In this document: positions 9,998-19,873 of the stretch, piece after piece
Numbering within the stretch: the first letter of the stretch is position 1
How the letters are laid out: each line of letters starts with the position of its first letter
Source: an uncultured beta proteobacterium
Lineage (GTDB): Bacteria > Pseudomonadota > Gammaproteobacteria > Burkholderiales > SG8-39
Direction: 5' to 3'
Assembly: GCA_902826155.1 (NCBI GenBank)
Contig: CADEDU010000013.1
Coordinates: forward strand, 1-39,977
Length of the DNA: 39,977 nucleotides
Translations under genes and position numbers: made by a program
Notes under the pieces: generated by a model
Database searches by the model: none
Told to the model about the DNA's origin: nothing
What the model saw: the letters and a program-made list of their open reading frames with translations, nothing else

Positions 9998-11638
9998 CTA
10001 CATGCGCTCGGGAGCGGAAACGCCGATCAACGCGAGCCCGTTGCTCAGCACCTGACGAATCGCTGCACACAGCGCGAGCCGGGCAAGGCGGTAGGCGTCT
10101 TCGGCCTTGAGGATTCGCACCGCATTATAGTAACTGTGGAATTCACCAGCCAGATCGCGCAGGTAGAACGCGATCTGATGCGGCGCCAACTCCGCCACAG
10201 ATTGCCCGAGCAGCTCAGGATAGTCGGCCAGACGCTGCAGCAGCGCGAGTTCGCGCGCATCGGTCAGCGCACTCAGGTCGATGCCCGCGAGCGTGGCCGG
10301 GTCACCCGCCCAATCGCGCAGCATCGAGCAGATCCGCGCGTGCGCGTACTGCACGTAGTAGACCGGGTTTTCCTCCGATTGCGACTTGGCCAGATCGATG
10401 TCGAACACGAACTCGGTGTCGGCCTTGCGCGACACCAGAAAGAAGCGCACCGCGTCGCGGCCCACCTCATCGATCAGGTCGCGCACGGTAACGTAGCTAC
10501 CGGCGCGCTTGGAGATCTTCACCTCCTCGCCGCCCTTCATCACCGTCACCATCTTGTGCAGCACGTAGTCGGGGTAGCCCGACGGAATGCCCTTGCCGGC
10601 GGCCTGCAGTCCGGCGCGCACGCGGGCGGTGGTGCCATGGTGATCGTAGCCCTGGACGTTGATCGCCTTGGGGAAGCCGCGTTCCCACTTGGTGACGTGA
10701 TAGGCCACATCCGGCACGAAGTAGGTGTAGGTGCCGTCGGACTTGCGCATGACGCGGTCTTTGTCGTCACCGTATTCCGTGGTGCGCAACCACAGCGCGC
10801 TGTCCTGTTCGTAGGTCTTACCGGCGTTGACGAGTGCAAGCACCGTGGCCTCCACCCGTCCGTCGGTGTAGAGCGACGATTCCAGGTAGTAGTGATCGAA
10901 CGCCACGCCGAACGCCTTGAGATCGACGTCCTGCTCCGCACGCAACGCGGCGACGGCGAACACGCGAATCGCCTCCAGGTCGTCGACGACGGCCGCACCC
11001 CGCTGATCGAGCAGCGACTGGGCGATCTCGCGGATGTAGTCGCCGTGATAGCCGGCCTCCGGAAACGTGATCGACTGTCCGAGCAGTTCACGCGCCCGGG
11101 CCTGCACCGACAGGGCCAGATTGGCGATCTGCACGCCGGCATCGTTGTAGTAGAACTCGCGGCTGACCGTATAGCCCTGGGATTCGAGCAGCGCGGCGAT
11201 CGCATCACCGAGCGCTGCCTGCCGGCCGTGCCCGACATGCAGCGGACCGGTGGGGTTGGCCGACACGAACTCCACCAGCACTCGCTGACCCGCGCCCGCG
11301 TTGGAGCGACCATAGCTCGCGCCAGCACCGAGCACACTCGGGATGACGGCCTGCTTGGCCTGCGGCGTTGCATGGAAGTTGATGAAGCCCGGGCCGGCGA
11401 TTTCGCTTCGCGCGATCCAGGGTGAAGGCTCCAATGCCGCCACCAGTGCCTGGGCGATGTCGCGCGGCGACTTCTTCAGCGCGCGCGCCAGCTGCATGGC
11501 CACATTGGTGGCGAAATCGCCGTGCGTCGCCTGTTTGGGGCGCTCGAGCAGGACGGTCGGCCGCGGCGCCTCGGGCGCGATCCTGGCGAGCGCGCTTTCG
11601 ACGAGCTCGGTGATGTGGGAGCGGAGATCGACGGACAT
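9998..11638 (-). CDS. argS: Arginyl-tRNA synthetase
   Basis: A 546-residue class I aminoacyl-tRNA synthetase that charges tRNA-Arg. The N-terminal additional domain ([17 protein letters not shown]) is followed by [20 protein letters not shown], containing the HIGH-type motif at residues 134-138. The KMSK-type loop is [16 protein letters not shown]. The anticodon-binding DALR domain ends with [13 protein letters not shown]. The start is set at MSVDL because the family begins this way and a promoter-like TATAAT sits about 50 bases before it; a 78-residue in-frame upstream extension is low-complexity and unlike the family. First gene of a run with SPOR, dsbA, SDR and the BtuF-like protein. Confidence 0.97.
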   Translation of the reverse strand: MSVDLRSHITELVESALARIAPEAPRPTVLLERPKQATHGDFATNVAMQLARALKKSPRDIAQALVAALEPSPWIARSEIAGPGFINFHATPQAKQAVIPSVLGAGASYGRSNAGAGQRVLVEFVSANPTGPLHVGHGRQAALGDAIAALLESQGYTVSREFYYNDAGVQIANLALSVQARARELLGQSITFPEAGYHGDYIREIAQSLLDQRGAAVVDDLEAIRVFAVAALRAEQDVDLKAFGVAFDHYYLESSLYTDGRVEATVLALVNAGKTYEQDSALWLRTTEYGDDKDRVMRKSDGTYTYFVPDVAYHVTKWERGFPKAINVQGYDHHGTTARVRAGLQAAGKGIPSGYPDYVLHKMVTVMKGGEEVKISKRAGSYVTVRDLIDEVGRDAVRFFLVSRKADTEFVFDIDLAKSQSEENPVYYVQYAHARICSMLRDWAGDPATLAGIDLSALTDARELALLQRLADYPELLGQSVAELAPHQIAFYLRDLAGEFHSYYNAVRILKAEDAYRLARLALCAAIRQVLSNGLALIGVSAPERM

Positions 11639-11690
11639 GGACGGTTTAAACGCGCCGCGTCGGGCAGCGAGCCGCGCGAGAAAGGCGCGG

Positions 11691-11696
11691 ATTATA
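11691..11696 (-). promoter_or_regulatory. -10 element of the putative argS promoter
   Basis: A perfect TATAAT reads on the minus strand 52 bases before the argS start. It is followed by CCGCGCC, a GC-rich discriminator. No good -35 hexamer occurs 16-18 bases upstream, so an activator or an extended contact would be needed. The same TATAAT-(C)CGCGCC arrangement precedes waaC. Confidence 0.5.
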
Positions 11697-11699
11697 GGG

Positions 11700-12505
11700 G
11701 CAAGCGTTACCGGCCAGCCGCGATCAGTGTGGTTCCAGCCGTTTGATGGCTGGTGCGCTCGTGCGGCACCCGTGGGGCCCGCGCCGGGCTGCGCAGCACT
11801 TATGTGGTGCGCGCCGGCAAGAGCGGAATTGGTGCGGCGATATGGCCCGCCGCCCGGCCCATCGAAACACACGCGGAAGCGCGCGTCTCGAATTCTTGAA
11901 TTTGGTAGAGGCTACGAGTGCCTACAAAGCTGGTCGATGCATCGTGACGTCTTGCTGGTGATTGCCACTGTTGTGCGGGGCTTGTTTTCCAACTCACTTC
12001 GGCGCTTTGTCGACTGATCAATGAGCAACGGAATCAGCAACGTAATCGACCGCCTCAGTGACGCGATTGATGATGCATACGGCACACGATAACGACGCGC
12101 TTCGCAATCGCAGAGGAACAATTACTCGAACGATTTCCGAGCTGATGTTGAGCTGATTCACTTGCGGTTTCCGATTGACAGCGTGCATCCGGATTGGTTC
12201 GTGCGCCCGTTGCGTTCATCGATTGCATGGTTGCGACGCGAGCTATTTGAACGCGATTCGTCGCCCGCGATCCATCCATCCGGAGGGTTCGGTCGACCGT
12301 GTGTCCGGACTGCATCGCGCGCGGAAATGCCTGATCGCAGTCGGGTTGCGTGCGACGATGAAGTGTTGTAAGTGCCCATCTGCCGGCAGCCCGCTGCAAC
12401 GCGATTCATCGATCAAGCCATTCATGCAGCTAGAATTCGCGCGCATCCGATTCTTCATCGATTCGATGGGATGGATCCTCAAGCTCACGGAGACACGGAG
12501 ACAAT
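11700..12505. other. Long intergenic region, AT-richer on its right half, between argS and bTHX
   Basis: About 800 bases without a convincing gene. The right part (from about 11880) is visibly less GC-rich than the flanks and its open frames show no codon-position bias. It contains TTCATCGAT three times (from 12215, 12405 and 12454), an AATTC-TT-GAATT inverted repeat near 11890, an 8-base tandem GAGCTGAT repeat near 12140, and a TAGAAT that could be a -10 for bTHX near 12431. A 23-codon ATG-to-TAA frame at 12021-12092 lacks a ribosome site. No tRNA-like or recognised RNA structure was found. Confidence 0.5.
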
Positions 12506-12619
12506 ATGGGAAAAGGTGACGCACGCACGCGCCGCGGCAAGATCTACAAGGGCAGCCACGGAAACTCCAGGCCCAAATCGAGCGTTAAGAAGGCTGCGAA
12601 AAAGACCAGCGGCAAGTAG
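12506..12619 (+). CDS. 30S ribosomal protein bTHX (Thx), 37 residues
   Basis: A very short, strongly basic protein beginning MGKGDARTRRGKIYKGSHGN and continuing with SRPKSSVKKAAKKTSGK. The GKGD.RT.RGKI..GS.GN.RP pattern is the signature of bacterial ribosomal protein THX, a small peptide that lies in the head of the 30S subunit and was first described in Thermus. Start support is good: GGAG lies 5 bases before the ATG. Stop is TAG, followed within 20 bases by a strong hairpin. It stands alone, convergent with priA. Short basic genes of this sort are commonly missed by automatic annotation. Confidence 0.9.
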   Translation: MGKGDARTRRGKIYKGSHGNSRPKSSVKKAAKKTSGK

Positions 12620-12633
12620 TCCGAACGCGAGCC

Positions 12634-12660
12634 CGCCGGCGCAGCATTGATGCGCCGGTG
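12634..12660. terminator. Hairpin terminator between bTHX and priA
   Basis: The arms CCGGCGCA and TGCGCCGG form a perfect 8-base stem around a 7-base loop, extendable by one G-T and one C-G pair. It lies between two convergent stops and can serve both strands. No long T-run follows. Confidence 0.6.
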
Positions 12661-12671
12661 TGGTCGACCGA

Positions 12672-14873
<2,202 letters not shown>

Positions 14874-14981
14874 ACGTTTCTGTCAATATGTTGTGACATT
14901 TATGACACCATCGCAAAACACCGTAACTTTTGCTTCGTAACCCGCTGTTTCTAGAGCAACAATTCAGTGAAACCGGGTTTC

Positions 14982-15002
14982 TGTGGATATCTTTGTGCGT
15001 AA
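14982..15002 (+). promoter_or_regulatory. Two tandem DnaA-box-like sites
   Basis: TGTGGATAT and TGTGCGTAA lie 12 bases apart (start to start) in the same orientation. Each differs at one position from TGTGNATAA, the complement of the classical DnaA-box consensus. Binding by DnaA is inferred only. Confidence 0.35.
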
Positions 15003-15157
15003 CTGAATTAGCCCCGGCAAATTTTCTGTAAAACCATGGCCTGGAGGGCTTGACGTGTTGGGTGGCTTGACCCGTTTGTACGCTAAATCAAGGTGTTAGA
15101 CGTAGCGTGTGGCGATACGAGGATGCTGCATCGAGACTGGGTCTTAATGCACGCTGA

Positions 15158-15166
15158 TGTGCATAA
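15158..15166 (+). promoter_or_regulatory. DnaA-box-like site, exact consensus match
   Basis: TGTGCATAA is an exact complement of TTATNCACA. It overlaps the right arm of the ATGCAC/GTGCAT inverted repeat. Function is inferred from the consensus and its company with two near-matches in the same gap. Confidence 0.4.
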
Positions 15167-15223
15167 GTCAAGTTTTCGCGCGCCCTCATACCGTTCGTCA
15201 GATCATGTAACTATGTCCATGAT

Positions 15224-16282
15224 TTAGTGAAATTTTTTGCTCTCGCATCTAACTACGCTGACCAGGACACCTACGTGTTCTGGCGGCGTGCCGGGCTGGA
15301 TCCCGTGGCCCAGGTTGAAGATATGTCCCGTCCCATGCCCGAATGACTCCAACACCGCATTCGCGCCCCGCTCGATCGCCTCGGGCGTCGAGTGCAGGAT
15401 GGTCGGATCGAGATTGCCTTGGAGCGCAACCCGATCACCGATACGTCGGCGTGCGGTGCCGATATCGACGGTCCAATCCAATCCCACCGCGTCGCAGCCG
15501 GTGGCGGCAATGGATTCCAGCCACAGACCCCCACCCTTGGTGAACACGATCACCGGTACGCGCACACCGTCGGCCGATCGCTGCAGTTGGGCAATTACGG
15601 CCTGCATGCTCCGCAGCGAAAACGCATGGTAGTCGGCATGCGATAACGTGCCGCCCCAGGTGTCGAACAGCATGACCGCCTGAGCGCCCGCCGCGATCTG
15701 GGCGTTGAGATACGCCGCGACGGCGCGCGCGTTGATGTCCATGAGGTGATGCGCCAGATCGGGCCGACTGTAGAGCAGGGTCTTGGTGGCGCGGAAATCG
15801 GCCGACCCGCCGCCTTCGATCATGTAGCAGGCGAGCGTAAACGGGCTGCCCGAGAAGCCGATCAGCGGAACACGCCCGGCGAGGGCGCGCCGGATCTCGC
15901 GGACCGCATCGATCACGTAACGAAGCTGCGCGTCGGGATCGGGGACCTGCAGCGCTCGGATGGCGCCTTCATCACGCAGCGGCCGCTCGAATTTCGGGCC
16001 TTCGCCCTCGACGAAGTACAGCCCAAGGCCCATCGCATCGGGCACCGTGAGGATGTCGGAGAACAGGATCGCCGCATCGAGCGGATAGCGATCGAGCGGC
16101 TGCAGCGTCACCTCGGTCGCGAGCGACGGCGTTTTCGCCAGGGCGAGAAAGCTCCCCGCCTTGGCGCGCGTGGCGTTGTACTCGGGCAGGTAGCGCCCCG
16201 CCTGACGCATCAGCCAGATCGGCGTGTACGGAGTGGGTTCGCGCAGCAACGCGCGAATGAACGTGTCGTTTTGGAGCTTCAT
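15224..16282 (-). CDS. hemE: Uroporphyrinogen decarboxylase
   Basis: A 352-residue cytoplasmic enzyme that removes four carboxylates from uroporphyrinogen III to give coproporphyrinogen III in haem synthesis. The substrate-binding N-terminal motif [15 protein letters not shown] is present at residues 21-35. Further signature sections are [35 protein letters not shown] and the C-terminal [15 protein letters not shown]. Length is normal. Start at MKLQNDTF fits family alignment; a longer reading would add 24 unrelated residues. It is on the same strand as priA downstream and the EVE protein upstream. Confidence 0.97.
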   Translation of the reverse strand: MKLQNDTFIRALLREPTPYTPIWLMRQAGRYLPEYNATRAKAGSFLALAKTPSLATEVTLQPLDRYPLDAAILFSDILTVPDAMGLGLYFVEGEGPKFERPLRDEGAIRALQVPDPDAQLRYVIDAVREIRRALAGRVPLIGFSGSPFTLACYMIEGGGSADFRATKTLLYSRPDLAHHLMDINARAVAAYLNAQIAAGAQAVMLFDTWGGTLSHADYHAFSLRSMQAVIAQLQRSADGVRVPVIVFTKGGGLWLESIAATGCDAVGLDWTVDIGTARRRIGDRVALQGNLDPTILHSTPEAIERGANAVLESFGHGTGHIFNLGHGIQPGTPPEHVGVLVSVVRCESKKFH

Positions 16283-16317
16283 CGTGTGTCTGAGGTGCTG
16301 CGACTCGCAGGTGCTCG

Positions 16318-16782
16318 TCAGCGCTTCATCAGCTTGCGGGTGATGAAGGTCCACTCCTTCGGCTCGACCGGGGTGATCGACAGGCGGTTGCCGCGGGCGA
16401 GCAGCCGCATTCCGGCCAGTTCCTTGTGCTCACGCAGACCGGCAAGCGCTACGAGCGGTGTTTTCTCCACCAGCGTGACGTCGACGTTGAGCCAGCGCGG
16501 ATTGTCGCGAGTCGCCGCCGCGTCGTAGTAAGGACTGCGCTTGTCGAACTGGGTGACGTCCGGATACGCCTTGCTGCTCACGCGCGCAATGCCGGCGATA
16601 CCAGGTTCGGGACAACTCGAGTGATAGAAGAACACGAGATCGTCGAGCTGCATCTCGTCGCGCATGAAGTTGCGCGCTTGATAGTTGCGCACACCGAACC
16701 AGGCCGTGGTCTGCTTCGGTGCCTTGACCAGATCGTCAATCGAGAACTCGTCCGGTTCGGACTTCATCAGCCAGTAGCGCAT
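16318..16782 (-). CDS. EVE-domain protein
   Basis: A 154-residue single-domain protein. The start [18 protein letters not shown] and the sections [30 protein letters not shown] and [15 protein letters not shown] define the EVE domain (thymocyte nuclear protein 1 family). This PUA-like fold binds modified bases in nucleic acids in the proteins studied. Bacterial stand-alone EVE proteins are common and their precise role is mostly open. Start choice follows the domain; the longer reading enters the 6S RNA region. It lies 35 bases upstream of hemE and just after 6S RNA. Confidence 0.92.
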   Translation of the reverse strand: MRYWLMKSEPDEFSIDDLVKAPKQTTAWFGVRNYQARNFMRDEMQLDDLVFFYHSSCPEPGIAGIARVSSKAYPDVTQFDKRSPYYDAAATRDNPRWLNVDVTLVEKTPLVALAGLREHKELAGMRLLARGNRLSITPVEPKEWTFITRKLMKR

Positions 16783-16871
16783 GGAAGGGACGCGTGTTCG
16801 TGTCACGAGCGCGCGAGGATACCTCGACGGGTGAACACCGCTTGATGGACGAGCGCAGTGCAGGTGTAGGG

Positions 16872-17052
16872 TGCCCCCCACCTGTGCCGTTACGGCCGAT
16901 CCTTGAACCGTGTGAGGTTCAAGTGGTCGCCCAATGACCGCATCAGGTGCATCCGACGTAAGGGACGCTCACAACAGCGATCGGACAGGACAACCTAGGG
17001 CACGCATTGGTTCAAGAGATTTCTGACCGATCACGTGCACTGCAGGGGACTT
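16872..17052 (-). ncRNA. ssrS: 6S RNA
   Basis: No conserved frame lies between zapA and the EVE gene, but the minus strand folds into the rod shape of 6S RNA, the mimic of an open promoter that sequesters sigma-70 RNA polymerase. Closing-stem blocks pair in nested order: CCCCTG with CAGGTGGGG, GTGC with GCAC, CGGTC with GGCCG. The apical arm pairs GCCC with GGGC, AGGT with ACCT, and TCCGA with TCGGA. The 3' side of the central bubble holds the typical small hairpin, CTTGAACC and GGTTCAAG with a 6-base loop (16902-16923), as in E. coli. Location directly downstream of zapA is the standard place. Ends are approximate. Confidence 0.8.
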
Positions 17053-17160
17053 TGGTCTGCGCGGTGGCCAGACAGACTTCACCACCGGATGCGGTCGCGA
17101 CACCGCGGCTTCAGGTCGATTGCTGCGCGCTTGCGATGCGCGACGGATTTTTTTGAACGG

Positions 17161-17478
17161 CTAGAACAATCGATCCTGCGGGGTCAACACTTCATCGAGC
17201 GTCGACTGCATCGAATCGATTCTACGCTTGAGCGTTGCGATGTCAAAGCCGCCGGTGACCTTGGTGTTCAGGAATTCATGGGTCACGTTCAATGCGGCCA
17301 TCACTGCGATGCGCTCGACCGAGCCGATCTTGCCGCTCGACTTGATCTCGTTCATGCGTTGGTCGAGGTACGCAACCGCCTGCAGCAGGGCTTCACGCTC
17401 GCTGTCGGCACAGTTCACCCGATAACTGCGGCCCATGATGGTCACGTCGAGCGCGCGGCTCTGGCCTTTGTCGTTCAT
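17161..17478 (-). CDS. zapA: Cell division protein ZapA
   Basis: A 105-residue protein that bundles FtsZ protofilaments at midcell. The N-terminal globular part VTIMGRSYRVNCADSEREAL is followed by AVAYLDQRMNEIK and the VERIAVMAALNVTHEFL helix, then a C-terminal coiled coil through RRIDSMQSTLDEVL. All are typical of ZapA. Its start overlaps the upstream ZapB-like stop by four bases (ATGA), so translation is probably coupled. 6S RNA follows downstream. Confidence 0.94.
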   Translation of the reverse strand: MNDKGQSRALDVTIMGRSYRVNCADSEREALLQAVAYLDQRMNEIKSSGKIGSVERIAVMAALNVTHEFLNTKVTGGFDIATLKRRIDSMQSTLDEVLTPQDRLF

Positions 17479-17690
17479 GGCGCGTCCTCAGGGATCTTGC
17501 CCAGCAGCGTTTCGACTCGACGCGCTGCGTCGGTGACCTTGGCCTCGAGACGGCGATTGGCGTTTTCGAGCTGAGCGATGCGCTGGCGCAATTCGAGATT
17601 TTCCGCGCGCAACTGCTTGCACAGTCCGGCGGCTTGTCGAATGCGCTCTTCGAGCGCGATCAGTTCGCTTTCCATCGCGCCTGAATACAC
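17475..17690 (-). CDS. Small coiled-coil protein, ZapB-like
   Basis: A 71-residue protein that is almost entirely a coiled coil: ESELIALEERIRQAAGLC then LRAENLELRQRIAQLENANRRLEAKV. It matches the small family encoded just upstream of zapA in many proteobacteria and is thought to act with ZapA at the division ring. The GTG start is preferred because AAAGGA lies 7 bases upstream; an ATG five codons further in (17675) has only a weak site. It overlaps zapA by four bases. The name ZapB-like reflects shape and context, not clear sequence identity with E. coli ZapB. Confidence 0.82.
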   Translation of the reverse strand: MYSGAMESELIALEERIRQAAGLCKQLRAENLELRQRIAQLENANRRLEAKVTDAARRVETLLGKIPEDAP

Positions 17691-17853
17691 CAGAAAATCC
17701 TTTGAGGGTCAAGGGCTAACGGACGATATTCAATGTGCTTTGGTGAGTCAGGGCGCGACCGGGCCCGATGGGTCGCAAGCGGGCAGCGCCAAGCGCGAGC
17801 TAACGCGCCGGAATGGTCGCTCTGGATGGGGCGCTCTGCTATCGTGCCGCGCC

Positions 17854-18936
17854 ATGATGGCCGACGCAGTCGATCTCGCCGACGTCCAGCGCGCGCTGGT
17901 GATCAAACTGCGCCATCACGGCGATGTGCTACTGGCCACGCCGGTATTCAGCGTGCTCAAGGCGGCCGCACCGCACATCGAGATCGACGCGCTGGTCTAC
18001 GACGAGACGGCGGAAATGCTGAGCGGCCACCCGGCGATCGCCCAGGTGCACTCGGTGGGCCGCAAGTGGCGAAAGTTCGCGGCGCTCACGCAGCGGTTGA
18101 ACGCCGAGTGGACGCTGCTTTCGGCGCTGCGCGCGCGCCGCTATCAACTCCTGGTTCACCTGACCGATCACCCGCGTGGCGCAATGCTGGCCCGCATGCT
18201 CGGCACGCGCCTCGCGATTGCACCGGAGCGCAAGCCCCGACAACGCTGGTGGCAGGGCAGCTTCACGCATCGCTACACGCCGGTCGCCAACGCCAGGCGC
18301 CATGTGGTCGAGGCCAACCTCGATGCGCTGCGTTGCATCGGCCTGCATCCGGCGCCAGACGGGCGCAAGCTGTCACTGGTTCCCGGTGCGCGTGCCGACC
18401 AGCGCGTCGATGCGCTGCTCGCTGAACACCGCCTGCAGCCTGGGGCCTTCGTGCTGTTCCACCCGACCTCGCGCTGGTCGTTCAAGTGCTGGACCACCGC
18501 CGGCGGCGCAGCACTCGTCGACACACTGCAGGCGCGCGGGATGCCAGTTGTGATGACCGCAGCACCGAGCGTGACCGAGCGCGAACAGATCGACGCGATC
18601 CTCGCCGCGTGCAAGTCCTCGCCGATCAACCTCGCCGGCGAACTGTCGCTCAAGGAACTGGCTGCACTCATCGCGCGCGCGCGGCTGTTCATCGGCGTCG
18701 ATTCCGCACCGATGCACATGGCTGCTGCCGTCGGTACGCCCGTGGTCGTACTGTTCGGACCGAGTGGTGAACTCGAATGGGGGCCTTGGCAGGTGCCGCA
18801 TCGCGTCGTTCGTTCCGACGATCACCCCTGCCGCCCCTGCGGGTTGGCGGGCTGCGCCAACACCAGGGTGAGCGATTGCCTGACGACGATCCCGGTCGGT
18901 CGGGTGCTTGCAGCGGTCGATGCGTTGCTTGGTTGA
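17854..18936 (+). CDS. Glycosyltransferase family 9, LPS heptosyltransferase III-like
   Basis: A 360-residue GT9 enzyme likely to add heptose to the inner core of lipopolysaccharide from an ADP-heptose donor. The N-lobe motif is ALVIKLRHHGDVLLATPVF. The C-lobe has FVLFHPTSRWSFKCWTTAG and the donor-site block ARLFIGVDSAPMHMAAAVGTPVVVLFGPS, with WGPW and a late cysteine-rich CRPCGLAGC segment. This resembles WaaQ/RfaQ more than WaaC or WaaF. The MMADAVDL start is chosen because it precedes the first lobe directly. It heads a plus-strand run with a binding protein, two GT4 enzymes and MsbA, and diverges from the zap genes. Confidence 0.87.
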   Translation: MMADAVDLADVQRALVIKLRHHGDVLLATPVFSVLKAAAPHIEIDALVYDETAEMLSGHPAIAQVHSVGRKWRKFAALTQRLNAEWTLLSALRARRYQLLVHLTDHPRGAMLARMLGTRLAIAPERKPRQRWWQGSFTHRYTPVANARRHVVEANLDALRCIGLHPAPDGRKLSLVPGARADQRVDALLAEHRLQPGAFVLFHPTSRWSFKCWTTAGGAALVDTLQARGMPVVMTAAPSVTEREQIDAILAACKSSPINLAGELSLKELAALIARARLFIGVDSAPMHMAAAVGTPVVVLFGPSGELEWGPWQVPHRVVRSDDHPCRPCGLAGCANTRVSDCLTTIPVGRVLAAVDALLG

Positions 18937-18943
18937 GGCAGAC

Positions 18944-19861
18944 TTGCTGCCGGCTCACAGATCGCATCGACTCGCGAGGTTACGCACGGACGTGATCGCT
19001 TGCATCGCGGGCGCGGTACTCGGTGGTCTGCTTGGGGCGCCGTCTGTGCAGGCCGCGTCCGCGGTGCGCGACGATACGGGCGTGGAGGTTCGGCTGAGCA
19101 GGCCGGCTCAGCGCATCGTCACACTCGCGCCGAGCCAGGCCGAGATCGTCGTCGCGGCCGGCGGGGCGGCACGCATCGTCGGCGTATCGAGCTTCACCGA
19201 CGATCCCGACCTGCCGCCGAATTTGCCGGTGATCGCCGCGGCCGGACGGGTCGATCTCGAACGGGTGCTGCAGCTTGCTCCGGATCTGGTTGTTGCCTGG
19301 CAATCGGGTAATCGCGCGCGCGATGTAGAGCGTCTGCGCGGACTCGGCATCGCGGTCTTCGCCTCCGAGCCGCGCCGGCTGAGCGATATCGCGCGCCTGA
19401 TCCGAACCATCGGCACGCTGCTCGGCACCGAGAATGATGCAGAGCGCGCCGCGCAGGCGTTCGATGCACAGATCGCAGCGTTGCGCAAAGCGCCGGAGCG
19501 TGCGGTTCGCACCTTCGTGGCGCTCTGGCATCAGCCGCTCATCACGATCAATGACCATCATCTGATCGCCGACGTCGTCCAATCGTGCGGGGCGATCAAT
19601 GTTTTCGGCGAGCTGCCGCTGCTCGCCCCGCGTGTGAGCGCTGAGCAACTGCTCACCGCCAATCCGCAGTTGATCATCGCCAGCGGTACCGATGCCGAAC
19701 AGGTGCGCATCAAGCAGGTATTCGCGCCGTTCCAACGAGTCGATGCGGTGCGCGACCGGCGCATCGTCATCGTCGACCCGACGCTCTTTCATCGTCAGAG
19801 TCCGCGCCTGGTCGCCGGCATGCGCGAGATCTGCGCGGCGATTGCGGACGCTGCGGGCTGA
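18944..19861 (+). CDS. Exported BtuF-like helical-backbone substrate-binding protein
   Basis: A roughly 305-residue class III binding protein for cobalamin or a metal chelate. After an N-terminal leader (DVIACIAGAVLGGLLGAPSV with basic residues before it, cleavage expected near VQA-AS) come QRIVTLAPSQAEIVVAAGG, RVDLERVLQLAPDLVVAW and the C-lobe SAEQLLTANPQLIIASG. A TTG start is used because GAGG lies 5 bases before it and it gives a leader with a positively charged front. An ATG at 18920 overlapping the previous gene and a GTG at 18992 are alternatives. There are no permease or ATPase genes for it nearby, which is odd inside a lipopolysaccharide locus. Confidence 0.84.
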   Translation: MLPAHRSHRLARLRTDVIACIAGAVLGGLLGAPSVQAASAVRDDTGVEVRLSRPAQRIVTLAPSQAEIVVAAGGAARIVGVSSFTDDPDLPPNLPVIAAAGRVDLERVLQLAPDLVVAWQSGNRARDVERLRGLGIAVFASEPRRLSDIARLIRTIGTLLGTENDAERAAQAFDAQIAALRKAPERAVRTFVALWHQPLITINDHHLIADVVQSCGAINVFGELPLLAPRVSAEQLLTANPQLIIASGTDAEQVRIKQVFAPFQRVDAVRDRRIVIVDPTLFHRQSPRLVAGMREICAAIADAAG

Positions 19862-19873
19862 TCGACGCCGGCG

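Larger units (their letters stand above)
14874..15223. other. AT-rich intergenic region upstream of priA
   Basis: Around 350 bases between the hemE stop and the priA start, clearly less GC-rich than the surroundings and with no open frame of note. It contains three sites matching the DnaA-box consensus TTATNCACA with at most one mismatch, two direct GGCTTGAC repeats 17 bases apart, a further CTTGAC on the other strand, and a 6-base inverted repeat ATGCAC-N6-GTGCAT at 15147-15164. It must also hold the priA promoter. One weak candidate on the minus strand is TTGACT (15167-15172) with a poor -10 17 bases on. Confidence 0.55.

Noticed and set aside
10136..11425. Long plus-strand open frame opposite argS
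   Set aside because: It is antisense to a full argS gene, has histidine/arginine-rich content typical of reading a high-GC gene backwards, and no family motif.
11731..11760. GGTTCCAGCC resembling a tRNA T-loop
   Set aside because: No acceptor stem, anticodon arm or CCA-side pairing is found around it.
17140..17160. T-run near the zapA stop as terminator
   Set aside because: The T-run is on the plus strand, so it reads as A's in the direction of zapA and cannot terminate it; 6S RNA follows.
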